From Duganella rivi (lineage in GTDB: Bacteria; Pseudomonadota; Gammaproteobacteria; Burkholderiales; Burkholderiaceae_D), in NCBI RefSeq assembly GCF_009857435.1, contig NZ_WWCK01000004.1, positions 310,001 to 374,000 on the forward strand: 64,000 nucleotides of DNA, read 5' to 3'. Below are positions 17,742-26,375 of this stretch, piece by piece (position 1 is the first letter of the stretch; every line of letters starts with the position of its first letter). The notes below the pieces were generated by a model that had not been told where the DNA came from, made no database searches, and saw only the letters and a list, made by a program, of their open reading frames with translations. The position numbers and the translations under genes were made by a program.

Positions 17742-18505
17742 AACCGCGCATGCTGCTCGCCGGGCTGTGCGGCGCTCTCGCAAGCGGCGCGCTGATTGCG
17801 GCCGAGCCGCAACTCACCGTCGCATGGCGCGACAAGCCGCCCTACCACTACCTCGATAACGGCGTGCCGACCGGCTTCCTGCTGACGCGGGCACGCGCCA
17901 TATTCGATAGCGCTGGCCTGAACGCGCGTTTCGTCAGCGAGCCGCAGAAGCGCATTTGGGCCAACTTCAAGCACGGCGCCACCAACTACTGCTCGATCAG
18001 CTGGTATCGCCTGCCTGAGCGCGAGGCAGTGGCGCAATTCAGCCAGCCGTTTCACGAAGACTTGCCGCACACCATACTGATCGCGCCAAGGGCAGCCGCG
18101 CGGGTGAAGGCGCATACCTCGCTCAATTCACTGCTGGCCGATCCGGCCTTGACGCTGGGGGTGGTGGAAGGCGTGTCGTATGGGCCGGTGCTGGATGCAA
18201 AGATCAAGACCAGCAGCAACACGGTAATGAGCCGGACGGTCGAAACCACGCAGATGATGCGCATGCTGACGGTGGGCCGCGCGTCGTATATATTTGTCGA
18301 CCGCGAAGATTGGGAGTATTTCCAGCAGAAGGAAAAGCCGGGCCAGTCCATCCTCCACTACGACATGCCGGACATGCCGCCCGGCCTCAAGCGTCATATC
18401 GTGTGCAGCCGCGACGTACCGCAGGCAACCATGAACAAGCTGAATCAAGCGATTGCTGCGACCGGGGGCATATTCAACCCCGGCCACAGCCAGCCCGCCA
18501 AATAA
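17738..18505 (+). CDS. Periplasmic solute-binding-like protein (family 3 type)
   Basis: 255 residues beginning with a signal peptide (about residues 1-22, ALIAAEPQ). The body resembles a bacterial extracellular solute-binding protein family 3 domain (LTVAWRDKPPYHYLDNGVPTG, then RIWANFKHGATNYCSISWY). There is no transporter gene nearby, so it may be an orphan sensor-type or binding protein. The start overlaps lpxH by 4 bp. The ligand is unknown. Confidence 0.8.
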   Translation: MKPRMLLAGLCGALASGALIAAEPQLTVAWRDKPPYHYLDNGVPTGFLLTRARAIFDSAGLNARFVSEPQKRIWANFKHGATNYCSISWYRLPEREAVAQFSQPFHEDLPHTILIAPRAAARVKAHTSLNSLLADPALTLGVVEGVSYGPVLDAKIKTSSNTVMSRTVETTQMMRMLTVGRASYIFVDREDWEYFQQKEKPGQSILHYDMPDMPPGLKRHIVCSRDVPQATMNKLNQAIAATGGIFNPGHSQPAK

Positions 18506-18507
18506 TC

Positions 18508-19260
18508 CTAGCGCTTAATCGCGGACATCGCCGTATTCAGGCGGCGCACTAACTGCTGGTTGAGGTCGCGGGTGTGGCGCGCCCAGCGCTCCATGGTGCG
18601 TTGCAGTTCGGCGTACAGCTGATTGGCCCTATCGGCATCTCCGACACCGGCCGCCCAGATGGCGAATTCCGCTTGCACTGCAAAACTGTTATGGCGGCTC
18701 AGCGCGTGCTCAAACTCGGCGCGCGCCTCATCCTGACGGCCGGCCGCGGCCAGCGCTTGCGCCAGCAGCAGCGACACTTGCTCGGGACGGAATTTATCAT
18801 CGCTGCTGCGGATGGTTTGCAGGTGCGACACCGCCGCCGCTGCACGGCCGCTTGCCAGCGTAGCTTGCGCGGCGCCAAAGCGGATATCCAGATCGCCGGA
18901 GAACGGGCCTTGCAGGCAAGCCTCGTAAGTCGACGCCGCCTCTTCGGCGTTGCCGGCGGCCAGCAAGGCGCTGGCCAAACGCATCTGGTTCTGCGCGGTG
19001 GGCGTGAACTCGTAGGCATCGCGGGCTTCGCGCAGCTCGCGGCCCGGGTCGAGCGTCTTGGCCGCGACGGTGACGGCCTTGCGCGCGCCGTGCTGGATCT
19101 TCGAATTCGGCAGGTAAATCGCGAAGAAATACACAATGCTGCCGAGGCCGGGGAACAAGAACAAAATCACCACCCAGTACAACTGCTGACCGCTGCGGAT
19201 AGCGTGGATGGCGAAGAAAATCGCCACCAGCACGTGCAATCCAACTCCAAAAATCTCCAT
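18508..19260 (-). CDS. Membrane-anchored tetratricopeptide-like protein
   Basis: 250 residues. Two membrane segments at about 5-22 and 27-48 (with the PGLGSIVYFFAIY motif seen in PLDc_N-type N-termini) are followed by TPR-like helical repeats from about 75 to 215. It is convergent with the preceding gene (2 bp apart). Probably a scaffold at the inner membrane; no enzymatic motif is visible. Confidence 0.75.
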   Translation of the reverse strand: MEIFGVGLHVLVAIFFAIHAIRSGQQLYWVVILFLFPGLGSIVYFFAIYLPNSKIQHGARKAVTVAAKTLDPGRELREARDAYEFTPTAQNQMRLASALLAAGNAEEAASTYEACLQGPFSGDLDIRFGAAQATLASGRAAAAVSHLQTIRSSDDKFRPEQVSLLLAQALAAAGRQDEARAEFEHALSRHNSFAVQAEFAIWAAGVGDADRANQLYAELQRTMERWARHTRDLNQQLVRRLNTAMSAIKR

Positions 19261-19313
19261 GAGCTGCCTCTACAATCAAAATGAACCCAGATTGTAGAAG
19301 CTCTGGCCGTGCA

Positions 19314-19823
19314 TCACAAGGCGGCCACAGGCGCAGGCTGGCGCAGGTAGGCAGCGGCGTAGCGCGCCAGGCGGCCGATGAACACGCCGTTAAACAGGCC
19401 GTACAGCACCGTCACGCCCAGCGAGCCCGGCAGGCTATGCACCAGCTCAGGGCGCATGACGCTGAGCACGCCGACAGTGTACTTGGTGATGAAAATGGCA
19501 ACCATCAGCATCAACGGCGCCCAGCTGCCGCGCTGGTAGACGGTGCCGGCGGCGCGGTTGACGGCGATCTCGCCCTTGCTGAAGGTCCAGACCAGCGCCA
19601 CGGCGACTACGACACCGGCTGCCCAAGCGGCCCAGACAGCCTCGCCCAGCACGCCGTGGGGGTTAATGCTGGTCAGCGCCAGCACCAGCATCACGCCCGG
19701 AATCAGCGACAGCTTCAGCAGCGACAGTTCGCGGTCCTGGCTGGCGAGATAGCCGCGGTACAGCAGAAAGGCCAGCAAAGCCCAAACGTAGACAGGGGTA
19801 TGCGAGAGGATTTGCACGATCAT
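19314..19823 (-). CDS. Hypothetical inner-membrane protein, 169 aa
   Basis: Five hydrophobic segments (about 10-25, 38-55, 62-82, 103-120, 135-155) and little soluble sequence. It resembles small integral membrane proteins sometimes labelled DUF6622, but that label is from memory and uncertain. It lies 53 bp upstream of the TPR-like membrane protein on the same strand. No function can be assigned. Confidence 0.7.
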   Translation of the reverse strand: MIVQILSHTPVYVWALLAFLLYRGYLASQDRELSLLKLSLIPGVMLVLALTSINPHGVLGEAVWAAWAAGVVVAVALVWTFSKGEIAVNRAAGTVYQRGSWAPLMLMVAIFITKYTVGVLSVMRPELVHSLPGSLGVTVLYGLFNGVFIGRLARYAAAYLRQPAPVAAL

Positions 19824-19933
19824 GGTTGGCTCCGGTAAGTAAGTTACGATGGAGCCATGATGCGCGTTACGGACGCCAGGCGCAGCGCCATGCGACGAAA
19901 TGCACCAGCCCGGCGCGAAATGCCGCCCACCAG

Positions 19934-20009
19934 CGCGAAATTCAGGGTCAGTTCTGCCATTGGTACATGAGCCCGTGTGCGATTGGCAGAACTGACCCCG
20001 GATTTCGCG
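19934..20009. repeat. Inverted-repeat element B (GGGTCAG...CTGACCC)
   Basis: Core inverted repeat GGGTCAGTTCTGCCA (19945-19959) and TGGCAGAACTGACCC (19984-19998), perfect over 15 bp, around a 24-nt loop. The outer flanks also pair (CGCGAAAT at 19934 with ATTTCGCG at 20002). The loop is almost identical, in opposite orientation, to the loop of the element at 42894-42949. Confidence 0.88.
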
Positions 20010-20018
20010 GATTTCGAA

Positions 20019-20564
20019 CTATTGCGCGGGCTGGAGCTTGGCGACTAGCGCGCCGGGGCGGGTGTCGATGCCGGTCAGCACGAACTGTACGCCGGCGTAG
20101 CGCAGCTCTTCCGGGCGGAAGCTGTGTACCGGCATGTCGCGGATGACTTTGTCGCTGAGCAGGTTGGCCACGCTGGCCAGCTGGTTTTGCTTGCCTTCGT
20201 CCAGGCCGGCGACGTTGAAACGGTCGACGTGGGCATCGGCAATGTAGATGGCATTGCTAAAACTGTCCACGCGCAGGCGGCCGGACACCACCATGCTGCC
20301 GCGCCACGATTGCCGCGCCAGCAGCAGCGTTACGCCAAGCTCGACGGTCAGCGCCACGCGGTCATTCTCCGCCAGGATCGCCAGTTGCGGATGGCTCAAC
20401 TCCACCTCGAACACGCCCAGTACGCGCTGGTGCAGCGGGAACTTGCGCTCCAGGCTGGCCTGCAGCTTCTCCTGCGGCAAGCTCACCTCGCGCGGGCCGA
20501 TCAGGGTGGCACAGGCCGCCAGCAACAGTGCAGCGGCGAATAGGGCATAGCGTTTAAGATTCAT
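20019..20564 (-). CDS. DUF1439-type lipoprotein
   Basis: 181 residues from MNLKRYALFAAALLLAACATL; the start at 20564 puts a lipoprotein signal with lipobox LAAC near residue 18. The mature part matches the DUF1439 family (lipid-binding-like SMP/TULIP-type folds are suggested for it). It is probably anchored in the outer membrane. Transcribed alone, divergent from the DUF72 gene 37 bp away. Confidence 0.82.
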   Translation of the reverse strand: MNLKRYALFAAALLLAACATLIGPREVSLPQEKLQASLERKFPLHQRVLGVFEVELSHPQLAILAENDRVALTVELGVTLLLARQSWRGSMVVSGRLRVDSFSNAIYIADAHVDRFNVAGLDEGKQNQLASVANLLSDKVIRDMPVHSFRPEELRYAGVQFVLTGIDTRPGALVAKLQPAQ

Positions 20565-20601
20565 CAAACCATCCTTCAACAATACGGAACAGGCGCATTA
20601 T

Positions 20602-21336
20602 ATGACTCTGACGCGATTAGGTTGCGCCGGGTGGAGCATCAGCCGCGAGGCGGCGCCATCATTTGAAGGTGCCGGTAGTCACCTGGAGCGTTACGCCGCC
20701 GTATTCAACGCGGTCGAGATCAATTCCTCGTTCTACCGCCCTCACAAGCCGCAGACTTACGCGCGCTGGGCCGATAGCGTGCCGGACGAGTTCCGCTTCT
20801 CGGTCAAGCTGCCACGTAGCATCACGCACGATCAGCGCCTGCAAGATGCCGGGTCCTTGATTGATCGATTTGCAGCGGAAGCCAGCGCGCTGGGAAATAA
20901 ACTCGGCTGCGTGCTGGTGCAGCTGCCACCCAGCCTAGGACTCGACACAGACGCGGCCGCAAGCGTCTTCCAGCAATTGCAGGGCCACTTCGACTGCATG
21001 CTGGCCTGTGAAGCGCGCCACGCCAGCTGGTTCAGCGACGAGGCCACTGCGTTGCTACGCGCACACCACATCACCCGCGTGATTGCCGATCCGCCAGCCG
21101 GCGCGCCAGGACGGTACGTCGCGACCACGGAGCAAGCCTATGTCCGCTTGCACGGCAGCCCGCGCATTTATTACTCGTCTTACGACGAGGCCTATCTGCG
21201 CAGCGTGGCCACGTGGCTGGCCGGCCGTGACGGCTGGTGCATCTTCGACAACACCGCCGCCGGCGCCGCCATTCTCAACGCGCTGCAGATGATGAAGCTT
21301 CAGGCCACAGCGCCCGTTCCAGTTCTTCATACTTAG
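20602..21336 (+). CDS. DUF72 family protein (YecE-like)
   Basis: 244 residues of the DUF72 TIM-barrel family: GCAGWSI, FNAVEINSSFYRPHKPQTYARWADSVPDEFRFSVKLPRSITH, LVQLPPSL, YVRLHGSPRIYYSSYDEAYL, IFDNTAAGAA. The biochemical role of the family is not known. Its last 62 bp overlap the end of the convergent hybrid kinase gene, an unusually long 3' overlap. Confidence 0.92.
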   Translation: MTLTRLGCAGWSISREAAPSFEGAGSHLERYAAVFNAVEINSSFYRPHKPQTYARWADSVPDEFRFSVKLPRSITHDQRLQDAGSLIDRFAAEASALGNKLGCVLVQLPPSLGLDTDAAASVFQQLQGHFDCMLACEARHASWFSDEATALLRAHHITRVIADPPAGAPGRYVATTEQAYVRLHGSPRIYYSSYDEAYLRSVATWLAGRDGWCIFDNTAAGAAILNALQMMKLQATAPVPVLHT

Positions 21337-23185
21337 CAGGCTTGACCAGGTGCACATCAAAGCCAGCCGCCCGCGTGCGCTCGCGGTCCTGGCTGGAACC
21401 GTAGCCGGTGTGGGCGATCAGGCGCATTCCCGCTAGCGCCGGCTCGGCGCGCAGCATGCGCGCCAGCATGTAGCCGTCGACCTCCGGCAAGCCCAAATCC
21501 AGCACGGCGGCGTCGGGATGATGGGCATGCGCCAGCGCAATGGCCTCGGCCGCGTTATTCGCTGTGTACACCTCGTGGCCCACGGTTTTCAACAGTTCGC
21601 CCATCACGCTAACGGAATCGACGTTATCGTCCACCAGCAGCAGTCGCCGCCCCGCAGGTGCCAGCGGCGCCGTGGCGTCCGGCCCGGCAGCCACGGCCGC
21701 GACGGCCGGCTGCAAAGGGAGCTCCACCACAAAAGTACTGCCCTTGCCGATGCCGTCACTCTGCACTTCCACCGTGCCGCCATGCATTTCCACCAGCGTC
21801 GATACCAGCGACAGGCCGATGCCCAGCCCGTCATGCACGCGATCCTGCGTCGAGGCGCCCTGCGCAAACATCTCAAAAATCCGCGCCAGGTTGTACGAGG
21901 TGATGCCAATGCCATTGTCGCTGACCGCGATACGCAGCCGATCCGGCTGCGGCAACGTGATCGCCAGCGCAATCTGCCCGCCGGGGTCGGTGAACTTGGC
22001 CGCGTTGTGCAGCAGGTTGCCGATGATTTGCGACAGCCGCACCGGATCGCCATTCAAGTGCACAGGCTGCGGCGGCAGCGTCACTGTCAGCGTGTGGCGG
22101 CGCGCATCAATCAGCGCTTTGACGGTTTCCACGGCCGGCTCCACCACCGTATGCAACTCGACATCCTGACGCCGCAGCGTCAGCTTGCCCTCCGAGATGC
22201 GCGCCACGTCCAGCAAGTCGTCGACCAAGTGCGATAAATGGCTGACCTGGCGCAGGATCACTTCACGCGCTTGCCGATGCGCCTCGCCGTTGGCTAGTGG
22301 CACGGTATTCATCAGCGTCACCGCATTGCGGATCGGACTGAGCGGATTGCGCAGCTCGTGCGCCAGGGTGGCGAGGAAGTCGTTCTTGTTCTCGTCCGCC
22401 GCCCGCAGCAAGCTTTCCATGTTCTTGCGCCCGCTGATGTCGCTGGTAATGCGGGCGATGCGGTACGGTTGCTGCTGATCGTCGCGCACCAGGAAAGCAC
22501 GGTCACGTACCCAGCGGATCTTGCCATCGAGCGCCAGCCGGTACTCCTGATCGTAAAAGCCATTCTCCAGCACGCCCAGCCAGCCGTCTACTACCAGCGC
22601 ACGGTCGTCGCCATGCACCGCCGCCACCCAGTCGTCCGGCGACTGCTGCAACTGCGCCAGCGGGCGGCCAAACAGGGGTTCGTAGGCCGGACTAGCGTAA
22701 AGCAGCTGCTGGTCGCCCAGGCCAAACATCCAGAACACATCATCAATATTGTCGGTCAGCTGGCGGAAGCGTTCTTCGCTGTTGCGCAACTCGGTCTGGG
22801 TACGTTGCAGGCGCAGCAGCGCATTGACATTGGCGATCAGCTCGTCCGCTTCTATCGGTGCGGCGAGGTAGTTATCGGCGCCGCCGTCGAGACCGCGAAT
22901 CTTGTCGTCGCGGCCGATCAAGGCTGCCGAGGTTTGCAGCACCAGCACCGTGGCGGTCGAGACATCGGCCTTGATGCGGCGGCACACTTCGATGCCGCTG
23001 ATATCGGGTAACTTGACGTCCAGCAGCACCAGCGCCGGCTTGGCCTTGCGCGCCAGTTCCAGCGCATCGGTGCCATTGGCGGCCTCGATCACCTGGAAGC
23101 CGGCACTCTGCAGGATGCGGGTTTTGACGTAGCGCGCGCCATCGTTATCATCCACATTGAGTATCAAAATTTCGCTAATGGCCAT
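21275..23185 (-). CDS. Hybrid sensor kinase/response regulator REC-PAS-HisKA-HATPase-REC, last gene of stressosome operon
   Basis: 636 residues. The N-terminal receiver has acidic residues VDDND and phospho-acceptor D56. A PAS domain follows at about 135-260, the HisKA segment holds the phospho-His in FLATLAHELRNPLSPI, and the HATPase has DNGIGI and GLGIGLSLV. A second receiver is C-terminal (LLLVDDNVDS, LDLGLPEVDG). No membrane segment is seen, so it is cytoplasmic. It starts 15 bp after the preceding kinase and probably relays the stressosome output. No DNA-binding output is encoded in the operon. Confidence 0.93.
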   Translation of the reverse strand: MAISEILILNVDDNDGARYVKTRILQSAGFQVIEAANGTDALELARKAKPALVLLDVKLPDISGIEVCRRIKADVSTATVLVLQTSAALIGRDDKIRGLDGGADNYLAAPIEADELIANVNALLRLQRTQTELRNSEERFRQLTDNIDDVFWMFGLGDQQLLYASPAYEPLFGRPLAQLQQSPDDWVAAVHGDDRALVVDGWLGVLENGFYDQEYRLALDGKIRWVRDRAFLVRDDQQQPYRIARITSDISGRKNMESLLRAADENKNDFLATLAHELRNPLSPIRNAVTLMNTVPLANGEAHRQAREVILRQVSHLSHLVDDLLDVARISEGKLTLRRQDVELHTVVEPAVETVKALIDARRHTLTVTLPPQPVHLNGDPVRLSQIIGNLLHNAAKFTDPGGQIALAITLPQPDRLRIAVSDNGIGITSYNLARIFEMFAQGASTQDRVHDGLGIGLSLVSTLVEMHGGTVEVQSDGIGKGSTFVVELPLQPAVAAVAAGPDATAPLAPAGRRLLLVDDNVDSVSVMGELLKTVGHEVYTANNAAEAIALAHAHHPDAAVLDLGLPEVDGYMLARMLRAEPALAGMRLIAHTGYGSSQDRERTRAAGFDVHLVKPAKYEELERALWPEASSSAAR

Positions 23186-23200
23186 GGCAGCATCCCTGAT

Positions 23201-24532
23201 TCATGGTGCGGTGGCGGGCAGCCGCAGGTAAAAAGTTGAGCCCTCGCCTTCGGCACTGCGCACATCAACCTCGCCGCCCAGCAGCGTGGCCAGCTTGCGG
23301 CACAACGGCAGTCCCAGCCCGGTGCCCTTGGCGCGGCGCTGCAAGGGATGGGCGACCTGGCTGAACTCTTCAAAGATCAGTTGCTGGTTTTCCGGGCTGA
23401 TGCCGATGCCGCTATCGGTCACGGCAAACGTCACGCGGCCATCGGCCACGCCTTGCAACTCGACCAGCACCTGTCCCTGCTCGGTAAACTTGAGCGCGTT
23501 GGAAATGAAATTGCGCAGAATTTGTGTCAGCTTGCCTTCGTCGGATACCAGCGCCAGCGGCGCCGGCTCGGCAAATATCAGCTCGGTCTTGGCGTCGCGC
23601 GTCAGCGGCCGCAGCATGCCTTTCAAGGCACTGAACAGTTGGCCGACGTCGACCGGCGCCATGCTGATCTCGACTTTGCCGGCCTCGATCTTGGCCAGAT
23701 CGAGCAAGTCATTGACCAGCTCCGACAGGTCGCCGGCGGCGCTGGCAATAAACGCCACCTGGCGCTCCTGCTCCGCCGTCAACGGGCCATCCATGCGGTC
23801 GAGCAAGAGCTGGGTCAGCGCCCGGATGGAGCTGAGCGGCGTGCGCAGCTCGTGGCTGGTATTTGACAGGAAGCGCGATTTCATCTCGTCGGCCTTGCGC
23901 AGCCGTTCGGCTTTTTCCTCGATCTCGGCATACAGCGCCACCACGCCACGGTTGGTGTCCTCCAGCTCGCGAGTCAGTTCCAGCAAGTCGTCCTGGCGCT
24001 CGCGCAGCTCGGCCAGCGCCTGCGCCAGTTCGCGGTTTTGCTGTTCGATTTCCGAGTAGGTGCTTTGCACCGGCATGCTGGCCAGCCGCGCGCCGACCTC
24101 GGCCAGATCGAGCGGCGCCTGGGCCTGCGGCGTCGGCAGCGTCTTGTTCATCACCACGTTCAGGGTGGCTGGCGTTGCGCTGACGATGCTGCATTCGTCC
24201 ATCAGCCGTTGCGCGGTGAGCAGCGCCAGCTCCAGCTGCGGTAGGCCGGGTTCCGTCTCGGCGATGGGCAGCGCCCTCGGCGCGCCTTCGGCGGTAATCA
24301 CCACCCGCAGTTGCGGCAGCTTGGCTTGCAGATTGACGGCAAAGGTGGCGCGCCCGCCGGTCAGGCGGCCATACGCGCAGCGCGCCACTTCCGACACCGA
24401 GGTGGCAATCCGCACCTGGTCCTGCACGCCGAAGTTGAGCATGCCGGCAATCTGCCGCGCGCGCTGGCGCACCGCCACCACGTCCGGCGCACTGTCGATG
24501 CCAACCTGGAGCAGGCGAACGAAGGCCATCAT
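23201..24532 (-). CDS. Sensor histidine kinase with an N-terminal anti-sigma-ATPase-like domain
   Basis: 443 residues. Residues 1-125 resemble an RsbT/RsbW-type ATPase fold (VQDQVRIATSVSEVARCAYGRLTGG), although the G-box part is not clear. A coiled coil runs from about 155 to 215, then HisKA ([17 protein letters not shown]) and HATPase (NFISNALKFTEQG, DSGIGISPE, GTGLGLPLCRKL). It overlaps the upstream phosphatase gene by 4 bp (ATGA). It probably connects the RsbT-type switch to phosphotransfer. Confidence 0.9.
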   Translation of the reverse strand: MMAFVRLLQVGIDSAPDVVAVRQRARQIAGMLNFGVQDQVRIATSVSEVARCAYGRLTGGRATFAVNLQAKLPQLRVVITAEGAPRALPIAETEPGLPQLELALLTAQRLMDECSIVSATPATLNVVMNKTLPTPQAQAPLDLAEVGARLASMPVQSTYSEIEQQNRELAQALAELRERQDDLLELTRELEDTNRGVVALYAEIEEKAERLRKADEMKSRFLSNTSHELRTPLSSIRALTQLLLDRMDGPLTAEQERQVAFIASAAGDLSELVNDLLDLAKIEAGKVEISMAPVDVGQLFSALKGMLRPLTRDAKTELIFAEPAPLALVSDEGKLTQILRNFISNALKFTEQGQVLVELQGVADGRVTFAVTDSGIGISPENQQLIFEEFSQVAHPLQRRAKGTGLGLPLCRKLATLLGGEVDVRSAEGEGSTFYLRLPATAP

Positions 24533-25554
24533 GGGCTCCCCGGCATGGCCAGCACCAGCACGCTGGCATCATCGCGCCCGCGCCCATGGTCGCGCAGCAG
24601 CACCACCGCAATGATGGCCGGCTCGCGCGACAGCAGGCCCGGATACTGGGCCAAGTCCCACTGCGTGCTGATGCCGTCGCTGGCCAGCACCACCAGCGCG
24701 CCGGCCGGACAAGGAAACTGCAACTCCTGCACCTTGCGCACGTTGTGGCCGACGATGCCGTTATGCGACATCAACTGGCGTCGCACGCCGTCGACATAAA
24801 TGCTGGCCATGATGTTGCCGATGCCGGCAAACGCCAGTTGCTGGCTCGCCGGATGCAGCGTGGCGATCGCCAAGGCCGCGCCGCGCGTGGGCCGCAGCGC
24901 CGCGTGGCAAGCATCCATCAACAGGCCCGGCGGCTGCGCTGGCGACGCCTTCAGGGTAGCGATGGCGGCAGCCGCGGCCTTGGCGGCTTCCGGCCCATGG
25001 CCCAGCCCGTCGACCGCCAGCATGGTGATGCTGTCCGGCCGCTGGGCCACGGCCCAAGCGTCACCACTTTCCGTCTCGCCGGCAATCGACACGCACACGC
25101 CGCCATAGCGCGGCGGCAGGCTGGCCGGCATGGGGTCGCTCCACAAGCGCGCAAACACCAGCGTGCCCTTGCCCGGTGGCGCATACACGTCAAACTGGTC
25201 TGACAGCCGGCGAATCGCCCCCAGGCCGGTGCCCGCCGTGCCGGTACTGGAGACGCCATCCGTCATGGCCTGCTGCAAGTTGGCGATGCCCGGCCCCCGA
25301 TCAACGGCCAGCACTTCGACACAGCGCCAGCCGGCATGGCTGGCAACCGACAGCAGCATGCTGCCCTCGCCTGCATGCTTGAGAATGTTGGTGGCCGCTT
25401 CGGTAACGACCAGCGCCAGTTGCCCGCTGCGCGTTTCGTTCATGCCTAATCGGTCCGCCAGGAGCTGGCCGCTGCGGCGCGCGGCGCCGACATCGCTTGC
25501 ATGCTGGATCGCTATCCATTCAGCGGGATCGAGCGAACTGCTTAAATTTTCCAT
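24529..25554 (-). CDS. SpoIIE-type serine phosphatase with N-terminal HATPase domain (RsbX-like)
   Basis: 341 residues. Residues 1-135 form an anti-sigma-factor-type HATPase (LALVVTEAATNILKHAG, DRGPGI, GTAGTGLGAIRRL). Residues 150-335 are a compact PP2C-like SpoIIE/RsbX phosphatase domain with metal-binding Asp in AVDGLGHG, ASDGIS and GRDDASVLVL. In known stressosomes the RsbX phosphatase dephosphorylates RsbR and RsbS to reset the complex. It overlaps rsbT by 13 bp, consistent with coupled translation. Confidence 0.92.
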   Translation of the reverse strand: MENLSSSLDPAEWIAIQHASDVGAARRSGQLLADRLGMNETRSGQLALVVTEAATNILKHAGEGSMLLSVASHAGWRCVEVLAVDRGPGIANLQQAMTDGVSSTGTAGTGLGAIRRLSDQFDVYAPPGKGTLVFARLWSDPMPASLPPRYGGVCVSIAGETESGDAWAVAQRPDSITMLAVDGLGHGPEAAKAAAAAIATLKASPAQPPGLLMDACHAALRPTRGAALAIATLHPASQQLAFAGIGNIMASIYVDGVRRQLMSHNGIVGHNVRKVQELQFPCPAGALVVLASDGISTQWDLAQYPGLLSREPAIIAVVLLRDHGRGRDDASVLVLAMPGSP

Positions 25555-26012
25555 TTGATAATCGCTACCGCAGTGCCCTCGCCGGGGCGAGAATCAATAT
25601 TGAAATCATCGGCCAGGCGCTTGGCGCCGCCCAGTCCCAAACCCAGTCCGCCACCGCTGGTATAACCATCGCGCAGCGCCAGTTCGATATCGGCGATACC
25701 GGGACCGTCGTCGGCAAACACCAGCCTGAGTCCGCTGCGCAAGCCATCGCTCAGGCGCTCCAGCAGCACCACGCCGCCGCCACCGTACTTGATGGTATTG
25801 CGCGCCAGCTCGCTGGCTGCCGTCACCAGCTTGGTTTGATCGACCAGGCTCAGTTTCATGGCCAGCGCATGCTCGCGCACCGCCTTGCGCACGCTCACCA
25901 CGTGCTCGTCGGTTTCCAACGGCAGCACTTGATGCAGGTCCGCCCGGTCGGCATAGTGGGTCAGCAACGGCGAACGGTAGCGGCTAAGGTCTGGTGTCGC
26001 GGTAGGCATCAT
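25542..26012 (-). CDS. rsbT: RsbT-like switch serine/threonine kinase
   Basis: 156 residues. N-box ASELARNTIKYGGGG, DDGPGI and the glycine-rich lid GGGLGLGLGGAKRLAD are the GHKL/anti-sigma ATPase motifs, and the order places it as RsbT. In the stressosome RsbT phosphorylates RsbS and RsbR and is then released to act on a downstream partner. The start codon overlaps the rsbS stop by 1 nt. Confidence 0.93.
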   Translation of the reverse strand: MMPTATPDLSRYRSPLLTHYADRADLHQVLPLETDEHVVSVRKAVREHALAMKLSLVDQTKLVTAASELARNTIKYGGGGVVLLERLSDGLRSGLRLVFADDGPGIADIELALRDGYTSGGGLGLGLGGAKRLADDFNIDSRPGEGTAVAIIKWKI

Positions 26013-26368
26013 CAGTTATAGTTCTTCCCGAGCAGTTTCATGCCCCGCTCGACATTCAGGGCGGTTTTCACGCCGGGCAGGGTCAGGCCCAGCTCCACCA
26101 GCGTGATCGCCACCGCCGGCTGCATGCCGACCAGCACGGTATCGGCGTCGAGCACGCGCGCCATGGCGGCGGTGTTGCTGATCATGCGGCCGATGAAGGA
26201 GTCCACCAGGTCCAGCGCGGAGATGTCGATCAGCACGCCCTTGGCGTGGTCGCTCACAATGCGCTCGGTCAGATCATCCTGCAAAGTGATGGCAAGGCGG
26301 TCATGCATGTCGACCTGGATGGTCACCAGCAGCAAGTCACCTATGCGCAAAATAGGGATGCGTTCCAT
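26012..26368 (-). CDS. rsbS: RsbS-like stressosome scaffold (single STAS domain)
   Basis: 118 residues, one STAS domain with the phosphorylated serine region VLIDISALDLVDSFIGRM (Ser57). This matches RsbS of Bacillus and Vibrio stressosomes, where the serine is phosphorylated by RsbT. It lies 7 bp after rsbR and overlaps rsbT. Confidence 0.94.
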   Translation of the reverse strand: MERIPILRIGDLLLVTIQVDMHDRLAITLQDDLTERIVSDHAKGVLIDISALDLVDSFIGRMISNTAAMARVLDADTVLVGMQPAVAITLVELGLTLPGVKTALNVERGMKLLGKNYN

Positions 26369-26375
26369 CGTCCGC

